64,000 nucleotides of DNA. Origin: Eubacterium ruminantium (GTDB lineage Bacteria > Bacillota > Clostridia > Lachnospirales > Lachnospiraceae). The stretch spans positions 124,001 through 188,000 of the forward strand of contig NZ_FUXA01000006.1 in the NCBI RefSeq assembly GCF_900167085.1. The letters are read 5' to 3'. The notes beneath the pieces are model-generated. The model made no database searches. It saw only the letters and a list, made by a program, of their open reading frames with translations, and had not been told where the DNA came from. Both the position numbers and the translations under genes were made by a program. Below are positions 45,088-54,800 of this stretch, in pieces. Numbering within the stretch: position 1 is the first letter of the stretch; each line of letters starts with the position of its first letter.

Positions 45088-46293
45088 ATGGATCTTTATG
45101 ATGTATGTATAATTGGTGCCGGAGCAGCCGGAATGACAGCAGGAATTGCTGCTTCCGGATACGGCAGCAATGTTATAATTATTGATAAGAATAAAAAGGC
45201 CGGAATGAAGCTGTATGCAACAGGCAATGGTAGATGTAACCTTGCCAATTCGCATATGGCTTCTTGTTGTTATTATGATAATCAATTTGCACTTAAAATA
45301 CTCGGTGAAAAACCACATTTAGAAGTGCTTGATCTTATGAATAAATTCGGTATTAAGTGCATAGAAAAGAATGGATATTATTATCCAAGATCTAATCAGG
45401 CATCATCAGTTGTTTGGGCATTGCTTGATAAGCTGAAGGAAAATAATTGTGAGATCAAATTAAATACTCTTGTTACAGATATTAAGCCGGAAGAGGATAT
45501 TTATAGCATTTCATTTGAAAAAGGCGGATGTATAAAAGCTAAAAAGGTTATTTACACAGGTGGCGGTTTATCAATGCCAAGTCTTGGTGCTGTGGATAAG
45601 AAGATTGCAGATAAAATTCTAAAGTCCCAAAATATAAATATTAAATCATATAGGCCGATACTTTGTCCGCTTATAACTAATGTGGATGACCTTCATAAGG
45701 AATTATTGAATGGAGTCAGAGTCAGTGCTGAAGTAAAGATAAAGAATAAAAATACCGGCGAGAATGTAAGTGAAATTGGCGAGGTTCAATTTACTGACTA
45801 CGGCTTGTCCGGAATAGTTATATTTAATATGTCTTATTATGAATTTGATAAGATTAAAGTAGATGTTTTATATGATATTTCAAGAGATGATTTCATTGAA
45901 CAATATAGAGAAAACAGTGAGAGTTTAAGAAGTATTTATGGATTTCTGAATGGATTTTTAAATGATAAACTGGCTTTGTATATACTGGAAAGATACGGAA
46001 AATACAGCAAAAAAATACTGCTTAAAGATTTGAATGAGAATGATATAAATGATTTATATGATTTTATAAAAGAGCTTAGTTTCACATATAAAGATAATTA
46101 TGGATATGATCATTCTCAGGCAACAAGCGGAGGCGTTGATGTATCCGAATTAAATGAAAATATGGAAATCACTCGTTTTAAAAATATGTATGCTGCAGGA
46201 GAAGCAGTAGATGTTGTAGGAAAATGCGGTGGATATAATCTTATGTGGGCATTTATTTCCGGTTATAAGGCAGGAGGAGCTGCGATATGCTGA
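45088..46293 (+). CDS. NAD(P)/FAD-dependent oxidoreductase, HI0933-like (second copy)
   Basis: A 401-residue flavoprotein related to the product at 34607-36025. N-terminal Rossmann MDLYDVCIIGAGAAGMTAG, then AGMKLYATGNGRCNLAN and GGGLSMPSLG. The C-terminal TSGGVDVSELNENMEITRF...YAAGEAVDVVGKCGGYNLMWAF is the family end. It lacks the Ser/Asp/His insert of the first copy. The next flavoprotein gene overlaps by 7 bp. Substrate unknown. Confidence 0.86.
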   Translation: MDLYDVCIIGAGAAGMTAGIAASGYGSNVIIIDKNKKAGMKLYATGNGRCNLANSHMASCCYYDNQFALKILGEKPHLEVLDLMNKFGIKCIEKNGYYYPRSNQASSVVWALLDKLKENNCEIKLNTLVTDIKPEEDIYSISFEKGGCIKAKKVIYTGGGLSMPSLGAVDKKIADKILKSQNINIKSYRPILCPLITNVDDLHKELLNGVRVSAEVKIKNKNTGENVSEIGEVQFTDYGLSGIVIFNMSYYEFDKIKVDVLYDISRDDFIEQYRENSESLRSIYGFLNGFLNDKLALYILERYGKYSKKILLKDLNENDINDLYDFIKELSFTYKDNYGYDHSQATSGGVDVSELNENMEITRFKNMYAAGEAVDVVGKCGGYNLMWAFISGYKAGGAAIC

Positions 46294-48035
46294 GAATTGA
46301 TAATATAAAATTAAAACCCGGATATTCAAAAAAAGATCTTGAGGACAGCATTAAAAAGGTTCTTAAAAAGGTTGAATATAAAGATTATAAGATTTTACGC
46401 CGTTCACTTGATGCAAGAAAAAAGGATGATATTATCTATTTACTATCAATTGGAGTAAATATAAAAGGAAATGAAGAAAAATGCGTAAAGATGATTAACA
46501 ATAAAAATGTTATGTTGATCAAAGGAAAGAAATATCGTTTTCCTTATAGTATGAATCAGTTTAATCTACGAGATGAATCATCTGATAAACATTCAGATAA
46601 ATCATTCGAAGATCATTCTGATGAATCAATCAATAAATTATCAGATAAATTAATCGAGATATCATCAGATAAATTATCTGAAGATCTTCGACCGGTTATA
46701 ATTGGTGCAGGGCCGGCGGGATATTTTGCGGCTCAAATTCTTGCCGAAAATGGTTTCAGACCTATCGTTATTGAAAGAGGCAAAAATGTTACAGACCGTA
46801 AGAAGGATGTAGAAGCATTTTGGGCCGGAGAGAAACTAAATAATGACAGCAATGTTTCATTTGGCGAAGGTGGCGCCGGCACATTTTCGGATGGTAAATT
46901 AAATACCGGAAATAAGGATAAATTCGGCATATTTGCTCATATTATGAATGTTTTTCATAGGTTTGGTGCTGATGAAGCAGTAACTTATGATGCAAAACCG
47001 CATATTGGTACCGATAGATTAATACTTATCATGGAAAATATGCGTGAGAATATTCTTAAAAATGGTGGGGACATCAGATTTGGACATAAACTTATAAATA
47101 TTGAAGAGGCTGATGATCAAAAGGATTCGAATAAGATTTATGATCTTGAGATATCAGATGGTAAAGATATTTATAAGTTAAGAACAAGAAATGTTATTCT
47201 TTCTATTGGCCATAGCGCCAGGGATACATTTGAAATGCTTTACAATAAAGGATTTAGAATGGAGCAGAAGCCATTTGCTGTGGGATTAAGAATCGAGCAT
47301 CCGAGAAAGAATATCGACAGAGCACAGTATGGTGATAAATATATGGACAAGCTGCCCGCTGCCGATTACAAGATGACATATCATGCTACTAACGGACGAA
47401 GCGTATTTTCATTTTGTATGTGCCCCGGTGGCTATGTAGTAAATGCATCTACAGAAGATAAAAGGACAGTTGTAAATGGAATGAGTTACAGTGGCAGAGA
47501 CGGCGATAATTCAAATGCAGCTCTTGTTGTAAATATACTTCCGGAGGATATTGCAGGTAACAATCCTCTTGATGCAGTCGAGTTCCAAAGAAGGCTCGAA
47601 GAAAAGTTCTATGAGGCAGGAAATGGGAATATTCCTGTTCAAAGATTTGAGGATTTTTCGGTTGGAAGAAAAACCGAGAAACTGGGAACTGTGATGCCTG
47701 CGATTAAAGGAAAATACGTGCTTTCAGAGCTTAAAAGCTGTTTGCCAGAATATGTTTCAGATGCTATAATTGAAGGAATAAAAAGTTTCGGAACAAAACT
47801 GCACGGATTTGATAATAATGATGCAATTTTATCAGGAATCGAATCAAGAACTTCATCACCTGTAAGGATTTGCAGAGATGAGGATCTTATGATGAATGAT
47901 CATCCGGGAATCTTTCCTTGTGGTGAGGGTGCAGGTTATGCCGGAGGTATTACATCAGCAGCAGCTGATGGTATAAAATGTGCTGAAAAGGTGGCACAAA
48001 GAATAATTACTAATTTAAATTTTCAGGAGATTTAG
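46287..48035 (+). CDS. FAD-dependent dehydrogenase (COG2509-type)
   Basis: A 582-residue flavoprotein. The first 90 residues form a small basic domain (LKPGYSKKDLEDSIKKVLKK) seen in this family. A low-complexity Ser/Asp/Lys/His insert follows (about 95-132: DKHSDKSFEDHSDES style). The FAD domain has PVIIGAGPAGYFAAQILAENG, then VSFGEGGAGTFSDGKLNTG and PCGEGAGYAGGITSAAADG. It overlaps the preceding flavoprotein gene, so the two may act together. Substrate unknown. Confidence 0.85.
   Translation: MLRIDNIKLKPGYSKKDLEDSIKKVLKKVEYKDYKILRRSLDARKKDDIIYLLSIGVNIKGNEEKCVKMINNKNVMLIKGKKYRFPYSMNQFNLRDESSDKHSDKSFEDHSDESINKLSDKLIEISSDKLSEDLRPVIIGAGPAGYFAAQILAENGFRPIVIERGKNVTDRKKDVEAFWAGEKLNNDSNVSFGEGGAGTFSDGKLNTGNKDKFGIFAHIMNVFHRFGADEAVTYDAKPHIGTDRLILIMENMRENILKNGGDIRFGHKLINIEEADDQKDSNKIYDLEISDGKDIYKLRTRNVILSIGHSARDTFEMLYNKGFRMEQKPFAVGLRIEHPRKNIDRAQYGDKYMDKLPAADYKMTYHATNGRSVFSFCMCPGGYVVNASTEDKRTVVNGMSYSGRDGDNSNAALVVNILPEDIAGNNPLDAVEFQRRLEEKFYEAGNGNIPVQRFEDFSVGRKTEKLGTVMPAIKGKYVLSELKSCLPEYVSDAIIEGIKSFGTKLHGFDNNDAILSGIESRTSSPVRICRDEDLMMNDHPGIFPCGEGAGYAGGITSAAADGIKCAEKVAQRIITNLNFQEI
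46570..46685 (+). repeat. Low-complexity insert repeats in the FAD dehydrogenase gene
   Basis: Short imperfect units containing GATAAA/GATGAA followed by TCA (for example TCTGATAAACATTCAGATAA and later ATCAGATAAATTA copies) code the Ser/Asp/Lys-rich linker between the N-terminal and FAD domains. Confidence 0.65.
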
Positions 48036-48038
48036 AAA

Positions 48039-48893
48039 ATGTCAGAAGATAGGTCGTTTATTAAGGACAAGAAGAGAATAGTTGTTAAGATCGGTTCTTC
48101 ATCACTGATCCATCCCGAAACAGGTGGAATTGATTACGTGAGATTAGAGAAACTCGTAAGAATACTCAGTGATCTTAAGAACAGAGGGAAGGAAGTGGTT
48201 CTTGTTTCATCCGGTGCCATTGGTGTCGGAAGAAAAAGTCTTGGCCTTAAGGAAAAGCCCGAAAATCTCGCTCTTAAGCAGGCTTGTGCTGCTGTAGGTC
48301 AGGGACAGCTTATGATGATCTATCAGAAGTTATTTTTGGAATATAATCATAAAGCAGCTCAGGTTCTTCTTACATTTGATGTTATTACATCAGACGAAAG
48401 ACGTAAAAATGCCAAGAATACTTTAAATGAGCTTATCGGCTTAGGTATTATTCCCGTTGTAAATGAAAACGATACAGTTGCTACAGAAGAAATTGAGTTC
48501 GGTGATAATGATACTCTTTCTGCTATTGTTGCAACTCTTATAAATGCAGATCTTTTAATAGTTCTTACAGATCAGGATGGATTATTTACAGATGATCCTA
48601 CTAAAAATCCTGATGCAAAGAAGATTTCTGTTGTTAAGAAGATTGACGAAAGTCTTGTGAATATGGCTAAGGGATCGTCTACAACCTTCGGTACAGGTGG
48701 TATGTCAACAAAGATTGCCGCTGCACGGATTGCGACAGATACAGGTACAGACATGGTTATCTGTAATTCCAACGATCTTACCAATATTTCCAGAGTCGTT
48801 AACGGTAAAGATGTGGGTACACTGTTTATCTCACATGAGCAGGATGATTTCGACGCTAAGGACTTTATAATCAATAAAAAATATATGGATTGA
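48039..48893 (+). CDS. proB: Glutamate 5-kinase
   Basis: First step of proline synthesis: L-glutamate + ATP to glutamyl 5-phosphate. It has 284 residues with the amino-acid kinase fold: KRIVVKIGSSSLIHPETGGID, VVLVSSGAIGVGRKSLG, PVVNENDTVATEEIEFGDNDTLSAIVA and GTGGMSTKIAAARIA. It ends after the kinase domain, so the C-terminal PUA domain of longer ProB is absent, as in many Clostridia. It is 3 bp after the FAD dehydrogenase gene. A folate gene separates it from proA. Confidence 0.95.
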   Translation: MSEDRSFIKDKKRIVVKIGSSSLIHPETGGIDYVRLEKLVRILSDLKNRGKEVVLVSSGAIGVGRKSLGLKEKPENLALKQACAAVGQGQLMMIYQKLFLEYNHKAAQVLLTFDVITSDERRKNAKNTLNELIGLGIIPVVNENDTVATEEIEFGDNDTLSAIVATLINADLLIVLTDQDGLFTDDPTKNPDAKKISVVKKIDESLVNMAKGSSTTFGTGGMSTKIAAARIATDTGTDMVICNSNDLTNISRVVNGKDVGTLFISHEQDDFDAKDFIINKKYMD

Positions 48894-48929
48894 TGATCAT
48901 GTCTTCCGTATATTTTGCGGAGGATTATG

Positions 48930-49490
48930 ATGGATAAGGATTTACTTAGAAAAAAGAATATGAATATTCGCGACAGTCTTGATGCATCAGAGGTCGAAAT
49001 GCTTTCTCATAAAATCTGTGAGAGATTAAGACAGCTGGATGAATACAAAAAGTCCGGTGTATTTCTGATGTTTTATCCCAAGGGAAATGAAGTAAGATTA
49101 AACGAATTATTTACAGAAAATGAGGTATATCTCCCAAAAACTGTTGGGAAAGATATGACTTTTCATAGATACACAGGGGAAGAAGATTTAGTAAAGGCGA
49201 GGTTCGGTATCATGGAACCGAGTTCTTTGGAAGTCCCCGATTATGATAAGAATATATTTATGATCATGCCCGGACTTTGTTTTGACAGATCAGGCGGCCG
49301 AGTTGGTTATGGCGGCGGATTTTATGATCGCTTCCTGGAAAAGTATAAAGACAAGAATATATTTAAAGCTGCGGTTGCATTTGATTTTCAGATTATATCT
49401 GAGGATATTCCAACTGAAGAGTTTGATATTAAACCGGATATGATCGTCACGGAATCCGAAGTAATAATGATTGGTAAATCATGTATATAA
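48930..49490 (+). CDS. 5-formyltetrahydrofolate cyclo-ligase
   Basis: ATP-dependent return of 5-formyl-THF to 5,10-methenyl-THF. The start is the second ATG, at 48930, with GGAGG 6 bp upstream (the ATG at 48927 is too close), giving 186 residues. Family blocks are FLMFYPKGNEVRLNELF, KARFGIMEPSS and the phosphate-binding PGLCFDRSGGRVGYGGGFYDRFL. Lies between proB and proA. With fhs and folD elsewhere in the window, this adds to one-carbon metabolism. Confidence 0.9.
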   Translation: MDKDLLRKKNMNIRDSLDASEVEMLSHKICERLRQLDEYKKSGVFLMFYPKGNEVRLNELFTENEVYLPKTVGKDMTFHRYTGEEDLVKARFGIMEPSSLEVPDYDKNIFMIMPGLCFDRSGGRVGYGGGFYDRFLEKYKDKNIFKAAVAFDFQIISEDIPTEEFDIKPDMIVTESEVIMIGKSCI

Positions 49491-49541
49491 TTACATAAGC
49501 AAAACTAATAAAGATTAATTAGCAATATATGGAGGACAGTT

Positions 49542-50786
49542 ATGTTTGATCTTGAGAAAATTTGTGAAACGGCAAAGAATTCAAGCCGTATTATAGGAAG
49601 AGCCGGAGTAGAAGCCAAGAATAAAGCGCTTCTTAAGGTTGCTGATGCACTTTGTGCCAATAAAAGCGATATCATTAAAGCTAATAAAATAGATATGACT
49701 AATGCAGAAGAGAACAATATGAGCCCTGCACTTCTCGATAGACTTAAATTAACAGATGAGAGAATTGAAGCTATCGCTGAAGGAGTTAGACAGGTTGCAG
49801 CTCTTGAGGATCCAATCGGTGAAGTTCTTGGGATGAAAAAGAGACCTAACGGACTTATTATTGGTCAGGTAAGAGTACCTATGGGTGTTATCGGAATCAT
49901 TTATGAATCACGTCCAAATGTAACTATTGATACATTTGCATTATGCTTCAAGTCAGGAAATGCAGTAATCCTCAGAGGTGGAAGTGATTGCATTAATTCG
50001 AATATTGCACTCGTTAAGGTTGTAAAAGAAGCGTTGGCAGAGACAGATATTACACCTGATGTTATCAGTCTTATTGAAAATACAGATAGAGAAGTTGTAA
50101 ATCAGTTCATGAAGATGAATAAATATCTTGACCTTCTTATTCCACGTGGAGGAGCAGGTCTTATAAATAATGTTGTTATGAATGCTACAGTACCTGTTAT
50201 CGAGACAGGAACAGGAAACTGTCACATATATGTAGATAAGGATGCTGATTTCGATAAGGCTGTTAAGATCATAAGAAATGCAAAGCTTCAGAGACTTGGA
50301 GTTTGCAATGCTGCAGAGTCACTTGTTATTCATAAGGATATAGCTGAAGAAGTTATTCCTCTTATTGCTGCAGATCTTGCAAGTGAAAATTGTGAGATAA
50401 GAGGTGATGAGCGTGCTCAGGCTATAAGCAATATTATTGTTCCTGCAACAGAAGAGGATTACGGAACAGAATATCTTGCAAAGATTATTTCAGCTAAGGT
50501 TGTTGATTCACTTGATGAAGCTATCGATCATATCAATAAATACAGCACAGGACATTCAGAAGCTATCATTACTGAAAATTATGAAAGTTCACAGAGATTC
50601 CTTGCGGAAGTTGATTCTGCATGTGTTTATGTAAATGCTTCCACAAGATTTACAGATGGTTTTGAATTCGGATACGGAGCTGAGATCGGAATTTCAACAC
50701 AGAAGCTTCATGCAAGAGGACCAATGGGTCTTAATGCTCTTACATCAACTAAATTTATAATTTACGGAAACGGACAGACACGTTAG
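49542..50786 (+). CDS. proA: Glutamate-5-semialdehyde dehydrogenase
   Basis: Second step of proline synthesis: glutamyl 5-phosphate to glutamate 5-semialdehyde with NADPH. The 414-residue length is normal. Blocks are PMGVIGIIYESRPNVTIDTFALC, LIPRGGAGLINNV, ETGTGNCHIYVD, the catalytic Cys in RLGVCNAAESLV, and GFEFGYGAEIGISTQKLHARGPMGL at the end. Ribosome site TGGAGGAC. Confidence 0.97.
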   Translation: MFDLEKICETAKNSSRIIGRAGVEAKNKALLKVADALCANKSDIIKANKIDMTNAEENNMSPALLDRLKLTDERIEAIAEGVRQVAALEDPIGEVLGMKKRPNGLIIGQVRVPMGVIGIIYESRPNVTIDTFALCFKSGNAVILRGGSDCINSNIALVKVVKEALAETDITPDVISLIENTDREVVNQFMKMNKYLDLLIPRGGAGLINNVVMNATVPVIETGTGNCHIYVDKDADFDKAVKIIRNAKLQRLGVCNAAESLVIHKDIAEEVIPLIAADLASENCEIRGDERAQAISNIIVPATEEDYGTEYLAKIISAKVVDSLDEAIDHINKYSTGHSEAIITENYESSQRFLAEVDSACVYVNASTRFTDGFEFGYGAEIGISTQKLHARGPMGLNALTSTKFIIYGNGQTR

Positions 50787-50858
50787 TCAGAGCCTTGTGA
50801 TATATGACTTAAAAACTATTTATAAAAAACGACAAGAATGCAAAATAAGGGGACAATT

Positions 50859-52625
50859 ATGAAGAGTAAAAGTAGTAAATTCTTTTTAAGTAAGTTATTT
50901 ATCATGTTTTTATTTGGAATCGGAATGATCATAGTTCCGAGCGTTAAAAGTATTGCCGCTGCAAAAAACGGTTTTGTTAAAGAAGGTAATTCCTGGATTT
51001 ACTATGTTAACGGGAAAGTATCTGACAAGACGGATATTGTAAAAGGAACTGTCAATAAAGAAACCGGTTGGTGGTATATCAAGAATGGTAAGGTTCAGTT
51101 TGTTAACAGTGTGGAGAAGAATTCCAACGGCTGGTTCTATGTTAAAAAGGGAAAAGTTGATTTTTCTTTTAACGGAGTTGCCAAGAATTCATACGGATAT
51201 TGGTATTGTAAAAACGGCCAGGTGGATTTTTCGCACAGCGGTATAACGAAGTGTACTGTCAAAAATAAAACAGGCTGGTGGTATATAAAAGGCGGCCAGG
51301 TTTTATTTATAGATTCCATCGGTAAAAATGAAAATGGCTGGTTTGCGGTTAAAAACGGACTGGTTGATTTCAGTTTTACAGGAATAGCTAAAAATGAATA
51401 TGGATATTTTTATTGTAAGAATGCCAAAGTTGATTTCAGTTATGAAAATATAATAAAAGCCACTGTTAATAATGTCACAGGTTGGTGGTATGTAAAAAAT
51501 GGTGAAGTAAAGTTTATCACTTCAATCCAGAAAAATGAAAATGGCTGGTTTTACATTAAAAATGGTATGGTGGATTTTTCTTTCACCGGTATTGCAAAAA
51601 ACGATTATGGCTATTTCTACTGCAAAAATGCAAAAGTAGATTTTAATTATACAGGACTTGGTAAAAATGAATACGGCTTATGGTATTGTAAAAATGGCAA
51701 AGTGGATTTTAGTTACAAAGGTCTTGTAAAATATAATAATGAAATATATTACATTTCCGGAGGTAAGTTCCAGAGTGATTATAGCGGATATTATACCGGG
51801 AAAGTAAATGGAGTAAACGGAACATATCAGATAGTTAAAGGTAAAGTTTCCAAGAACTCCGGAATAGTTACAATAAACGGTAAGAAAAATTACATTAATA
51901 ATGGTCGTGTTGATAAACGTTATACAGGTCTTCAGGCTGATAAAAGCGGAACATACTGGTATGTGGAAAATGGAATTATCGACTGTAAACATACTCAGGT
52001 TGTTAAAGGTCGTGTTAAAGGCGTTGATGCATGGTGGTATGTAGAAAACAGTAAAGTTGTATATAAAACTGCTGTTGCCAGAAATCAATACGGACTCTGG
52101 TTTGTTAAGTCAGGTAAAGTTGATTTTTCATTCTCAGGAAACTTTAAATATAATAATAAAATTTACAGAGTTGAGTCAGGCCGTGTTGTTGCTGATATAG
52201 AAGAAGAAAAGAAAATGGTAAAAAAGGCGCAGAATTACAGTAGCAGTACAAGTTATCTGATACTTGTTGACAAGGCTCAGCACAAGACCATGATCCTTAA
52301 AGGAAGTAAAAATAACTGGAAGGAACTGTATTACTGGGATTGTAATGATGGTGCTCCGGAATCGGAAACTCCAACAGGTGAATTTACTACAGCACTTAAA
52401 ATTCTTTATTTTGGTGAAGATGATTATAGATGCTGGTATGCAACTCAGTTCTGGGGAGATTACCTTTTCCATTCAGTATTATATGAAATTGATGATGCTC
52501 CAAAGGTTATAACCGACGGACGCATGGCAATGAATACATCTCACGGATGCGTAAGACTTGATCTTGAAAATGCAAAGTGGATGTATGACAACATTCCTGA
52601 GGGAACAAAGGTAGTTATATATTAA
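50859..52625 (+). CDS. Secreted L,D-transpeptidase (YkuD) with ~18 cell-wall-binding-type repeats
   Basis: A 588-residue exported protein from the ATG at 50859 (AAGGGGA upstream); an earlier in-frame ATG at 50838 has no ribosome site. Signal/anchor at about 8-35 ([22 protein letters not shown]). Residues about 38-445 are some 18 repeats of 20-25 residues of the type [21 protein letters not shown], similar to choline/glucan-binding repeats. The C-terminal domain starts [19 protein letters not shown] and carries the YkuD active site SHGCVRL (His562, Cys564). It probably crosslinks or attaches to peptidoglycan while held to the wall by the repeats; the bound ligand is not known. Confidence 0.88.
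   Translation: [588 protein letters not shown]
51036..51656 (+). repeat. Higher-order 207-bp repeat, three copies, in the transpeptidase gene
   Basis: Units at 51036-51242, 51243-51449 and 51450-51656, each coding 69 residues as three sub-repeats (GWWY type, then NGWFY/NGWFA type, then YGYWYCK/YGYFYCK type). The period is exact in length. Further single repeats continue to about 52190. Confidence 0.85.
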
Positions 52626-52678
52626 TCAAAAAATATCCTGTTAAAGGAAGAAAATAAAAACTAGGAGAATAGGAAATA

Positions 52679-53503
52679 ATGAATTTCGACGCAGAAAAAT
52701 TTAAAGGTTCTGAAACTTATGTCGCTTCAGAAGAGCTTATGAAAGCTGTTGATGTGGCAATCGCACTTGAGAAACCGCTCCTTATAAAAGGTGAGCCGGG
52801 TACAGGAAAGACGATGCTCGCACAGGCTATAAGCGATGCACTTGATAAGAAACTTATAATCTGGAATATTAAATCAACAACCAAGGCTCAGGAAGGACTC
52901 TATGTATATGATACAATTCAGAGACTTTATGACAGCCAGTTTGGTGCAGAAGGCGTTGATGATATTGCTCATTATATTAAACTCGGAAAGCTCGGTGAAG
53001 CTTTTAGAGAAGAAGAGCAGTGTATCCTTCTTATAGATGAGATTGACAAGGCTGATCTTGAATTCCCGAACGATCTTCTTTGGGAACTTGATAAGATGGA
53101 ATTCTTTATAAATGAAACTAAGGAAACTGTTAAAGCAAAGACAAGACCTATTGTTATCATTACTTCAAATGCCGAGAAAGAACTTCCTGATGCATTCCTC
53201 AGAAGATGTATTTTCCATTATATTTCTTTCCCTGAGAAAGAAGAGATGGAAGAAATTGTAAAGGTTCATTTTAATGATCTTGATGAAAATCTTCTCAAAT
53301 ATGCTATGGATACATTTTATTGGATAAGAAGTATCAAAGAAGTAAGAAAGAAGCCAAGTACATCAGAACTTATCGATTGGCTGCAGGCTCTTATGGTTGG
53401 CGGAATTGAACCTGAGACTATAAGAACAAAGCTTCCTTATCTTGGAGTATTGATCAAAAAAGATGAGGATATAAATGTGGTTAACAAGAATAAGATTATG
53501 TAA
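52679..53503 (+). CDS. MoxR-family AAA+ ATPase
   Basis: A 274-residue AAA+ ATPase. Walker A GEPGTGKT at 38-45, Walker B CILLIDEIDKADLEFPNDLL, sensor-1 region IVIITSNAEKELPDAFLRRC with arginine finger, and a C-terminal helical lid (VRKKPSTSELIDWLQAL). MoxR ATPases act as chaperones with vWA partners, and a vWA gene follows 20 bp downstream. Confidence 0.9.
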   Translation: MNFDAEKFKGSETYVASEELMKAVDVAIALEKPLLIKGEPGTGKTMLAQAISDALDKKLIIWNIKSTTKAQEGLYVYDTIQRLYDSQFGAEGVDDIAHYIKLGKLGEAFREEEQCILLIDEIDKADLEFPNDLLWELDKMEFFINETKETVKAKTRPIVIITSNAEKELPDAFLRRCIFHYISFPEKEEMEEIVKVHFNDLDENLLKYAMDTFYWIRSIKEVRKKPSTSELIDWLQALMVGGIEPETIRTKLPYLGVLIKKDEDINVVNKNKIM

Positions 53504-53523
53504 ACTATTATAAGGAGACTCTT

Positions 53524-54723
53524 TTGTTTACTGAATTTTTTTACGTTCTAAAAGATAAAGGACTTAATGTATCTATGACTGAATGGATTACATTTATGGA
53601 TGCTCTTAATAAGAATCTGTCCGAATCCAGTCTGGATGTATTATATTATCTTGGAAGAATGATACTGGTTAAAACTGAATCAGATTATGATAAATATGAT
53701 CTGGCATTCATGGAATATTTTAAAAATATAAAGCATACTGATGAAGTTCCTGAGAATATCATGAAATTCCTTGATAAAGAGGGAATGAAGCCTGATGAGC
53801 AGAATATTGCCTTGTATGGTTATGATCAAAAACGTGATATGAATGAGACAAAGCGTATGTTCCGCGAAAGAATTACCGAACAGAATTCAGAGCACAATGG
53901 TGGTAATTACTGGATTGGTACAAGCGGCGGATCTGCATTTGGACATTCAGGAAGAAATAAAGGCGGTATCAGAGTCGGCGGTAAAACCGGAATGAGATCT
54001 GCATTTGCTGTTAATGGTGAGAGAAAATATGTCGACTTTAGACATGATAAAACTCTTGATATCAGACAGTTTCAGGTAGCTTTTAGAAAGCTTAGACAAT
54101 ATTCATCAAAGCTTGATGTTCCGGAAACAGAGCTGGATCTTGATAAGACTATAGATTCGACATGTAATAACGGAGGATATCTTAAACTTGAATATATGAA
54201 GCCAAGAAAGAATACCGTAAAACTTCTTCTTTTATTTGATTGTGGTGGTACGATGTATCCTTTTATGGAATTATGCAACTCCCTTTTCCAGGCGGTTCAT
54301 AAGGCAAATCATTTTAAAGAGGTTAAAACCTATTATTTCCATAACTGTATTTACAGCAAGGTTTATAAAACTGCCGAATGTGAATATGGAGATTGGATCG
54401 ATATCGAAGAGGTATTCAGACTGACCGATAAGGATTATAAAGTAATCATTGTAGGAGATGCACAGATGGCTCCAGAAGAGCTTTTTGATGTGAATGGTAA
54501 TTATAGAGGTCCTAATGATGGAAAAAGCGGATATGAGTGGAATATGATGCTCAGCAAGAAATATAAGAAGATCATATGGCTTAATCCGAGATATCATGCC
54601 GGACTTTCAAGCAGACTTACATGGATGGAAGCTGAGGATACGCTTTCTCAGATTTATCATATGTATCCGCTTACCGTAGACGGATTAAAAGAAGGAATCA
54701 AGAAACTGATGTCACCAAGATAG
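53524..54723 (+). CDS. vWA-domain protein, partner of the MoxR ATPase (CoxE/COG3825-like)
   Basis: A 399-residue protein from a TTG start with AAGGAGA 6 bp upstream. The N-terminal helical region (LKDKGLNVSMTEWITFMDAL) is typical of CoxE-like proteins; a Gly-rich stretch (GTSGGSAFGHSGRNKGG) follows, then a vWA domain from about residue 228. The metal site reads LLLLFDCGGTMYPF, so the usual DxSxS is D-C-G-G-T: Ser at position three is Gly. COG3825-type members commonly show DxGGS, so this is a variant rather than damage. Forms a two-gene MoxR-vWA module. Confidence 0.86.
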   Translation: MFTEFFYVLKDKGLNVSMTEWITFMDALNKNLSESSLDVLYYLGRMILVKTESDYDKYDLAFMEYFKNIKHTDEVPENIMKFLDKEGMKPDEQNIALYGYDQKRDMNETKRMFRERITEQNSEHNGGNYWIGTSGGSAFGHSGRNKGGIRVGGKTGMRSAFAVNGERKYVDFRHDKTLDIRQFQVAFRKLRQYSSKLDVPETELDLDKTIDSTCNNGGYLKLEYMKPRKNTVKLLLLFDCGGTMYPFMELCNSLFQAVHKANHFKEVKTYYFHNCIYSKVYKTAECEYGDWIDIEEVFRLTDKDYKVIIVGDAQMAPEELFDVNGNYRGPNDGKSGYEWNMMLSKKYKKIIWLNPRYHAGLSSRLTWMEAEDTLSQIYHMYPLTVDGLKEGIKKLMSPR

Positions 54724-54800
54724 AGAAGAATTCGTATTGGGGAATATGTATTTTCCTTAGAATATCTTGAGTATTACCTTTAAGGAGACGAGATAAATTT

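Noticed and set aside
53524-54723. Degenerate, inactive vWA domain
   Set aside because: D-C-G-G-T departs from DxSxS, but DxGGS forms are usual in the COG3825-like group and the rest of the domain is intact.
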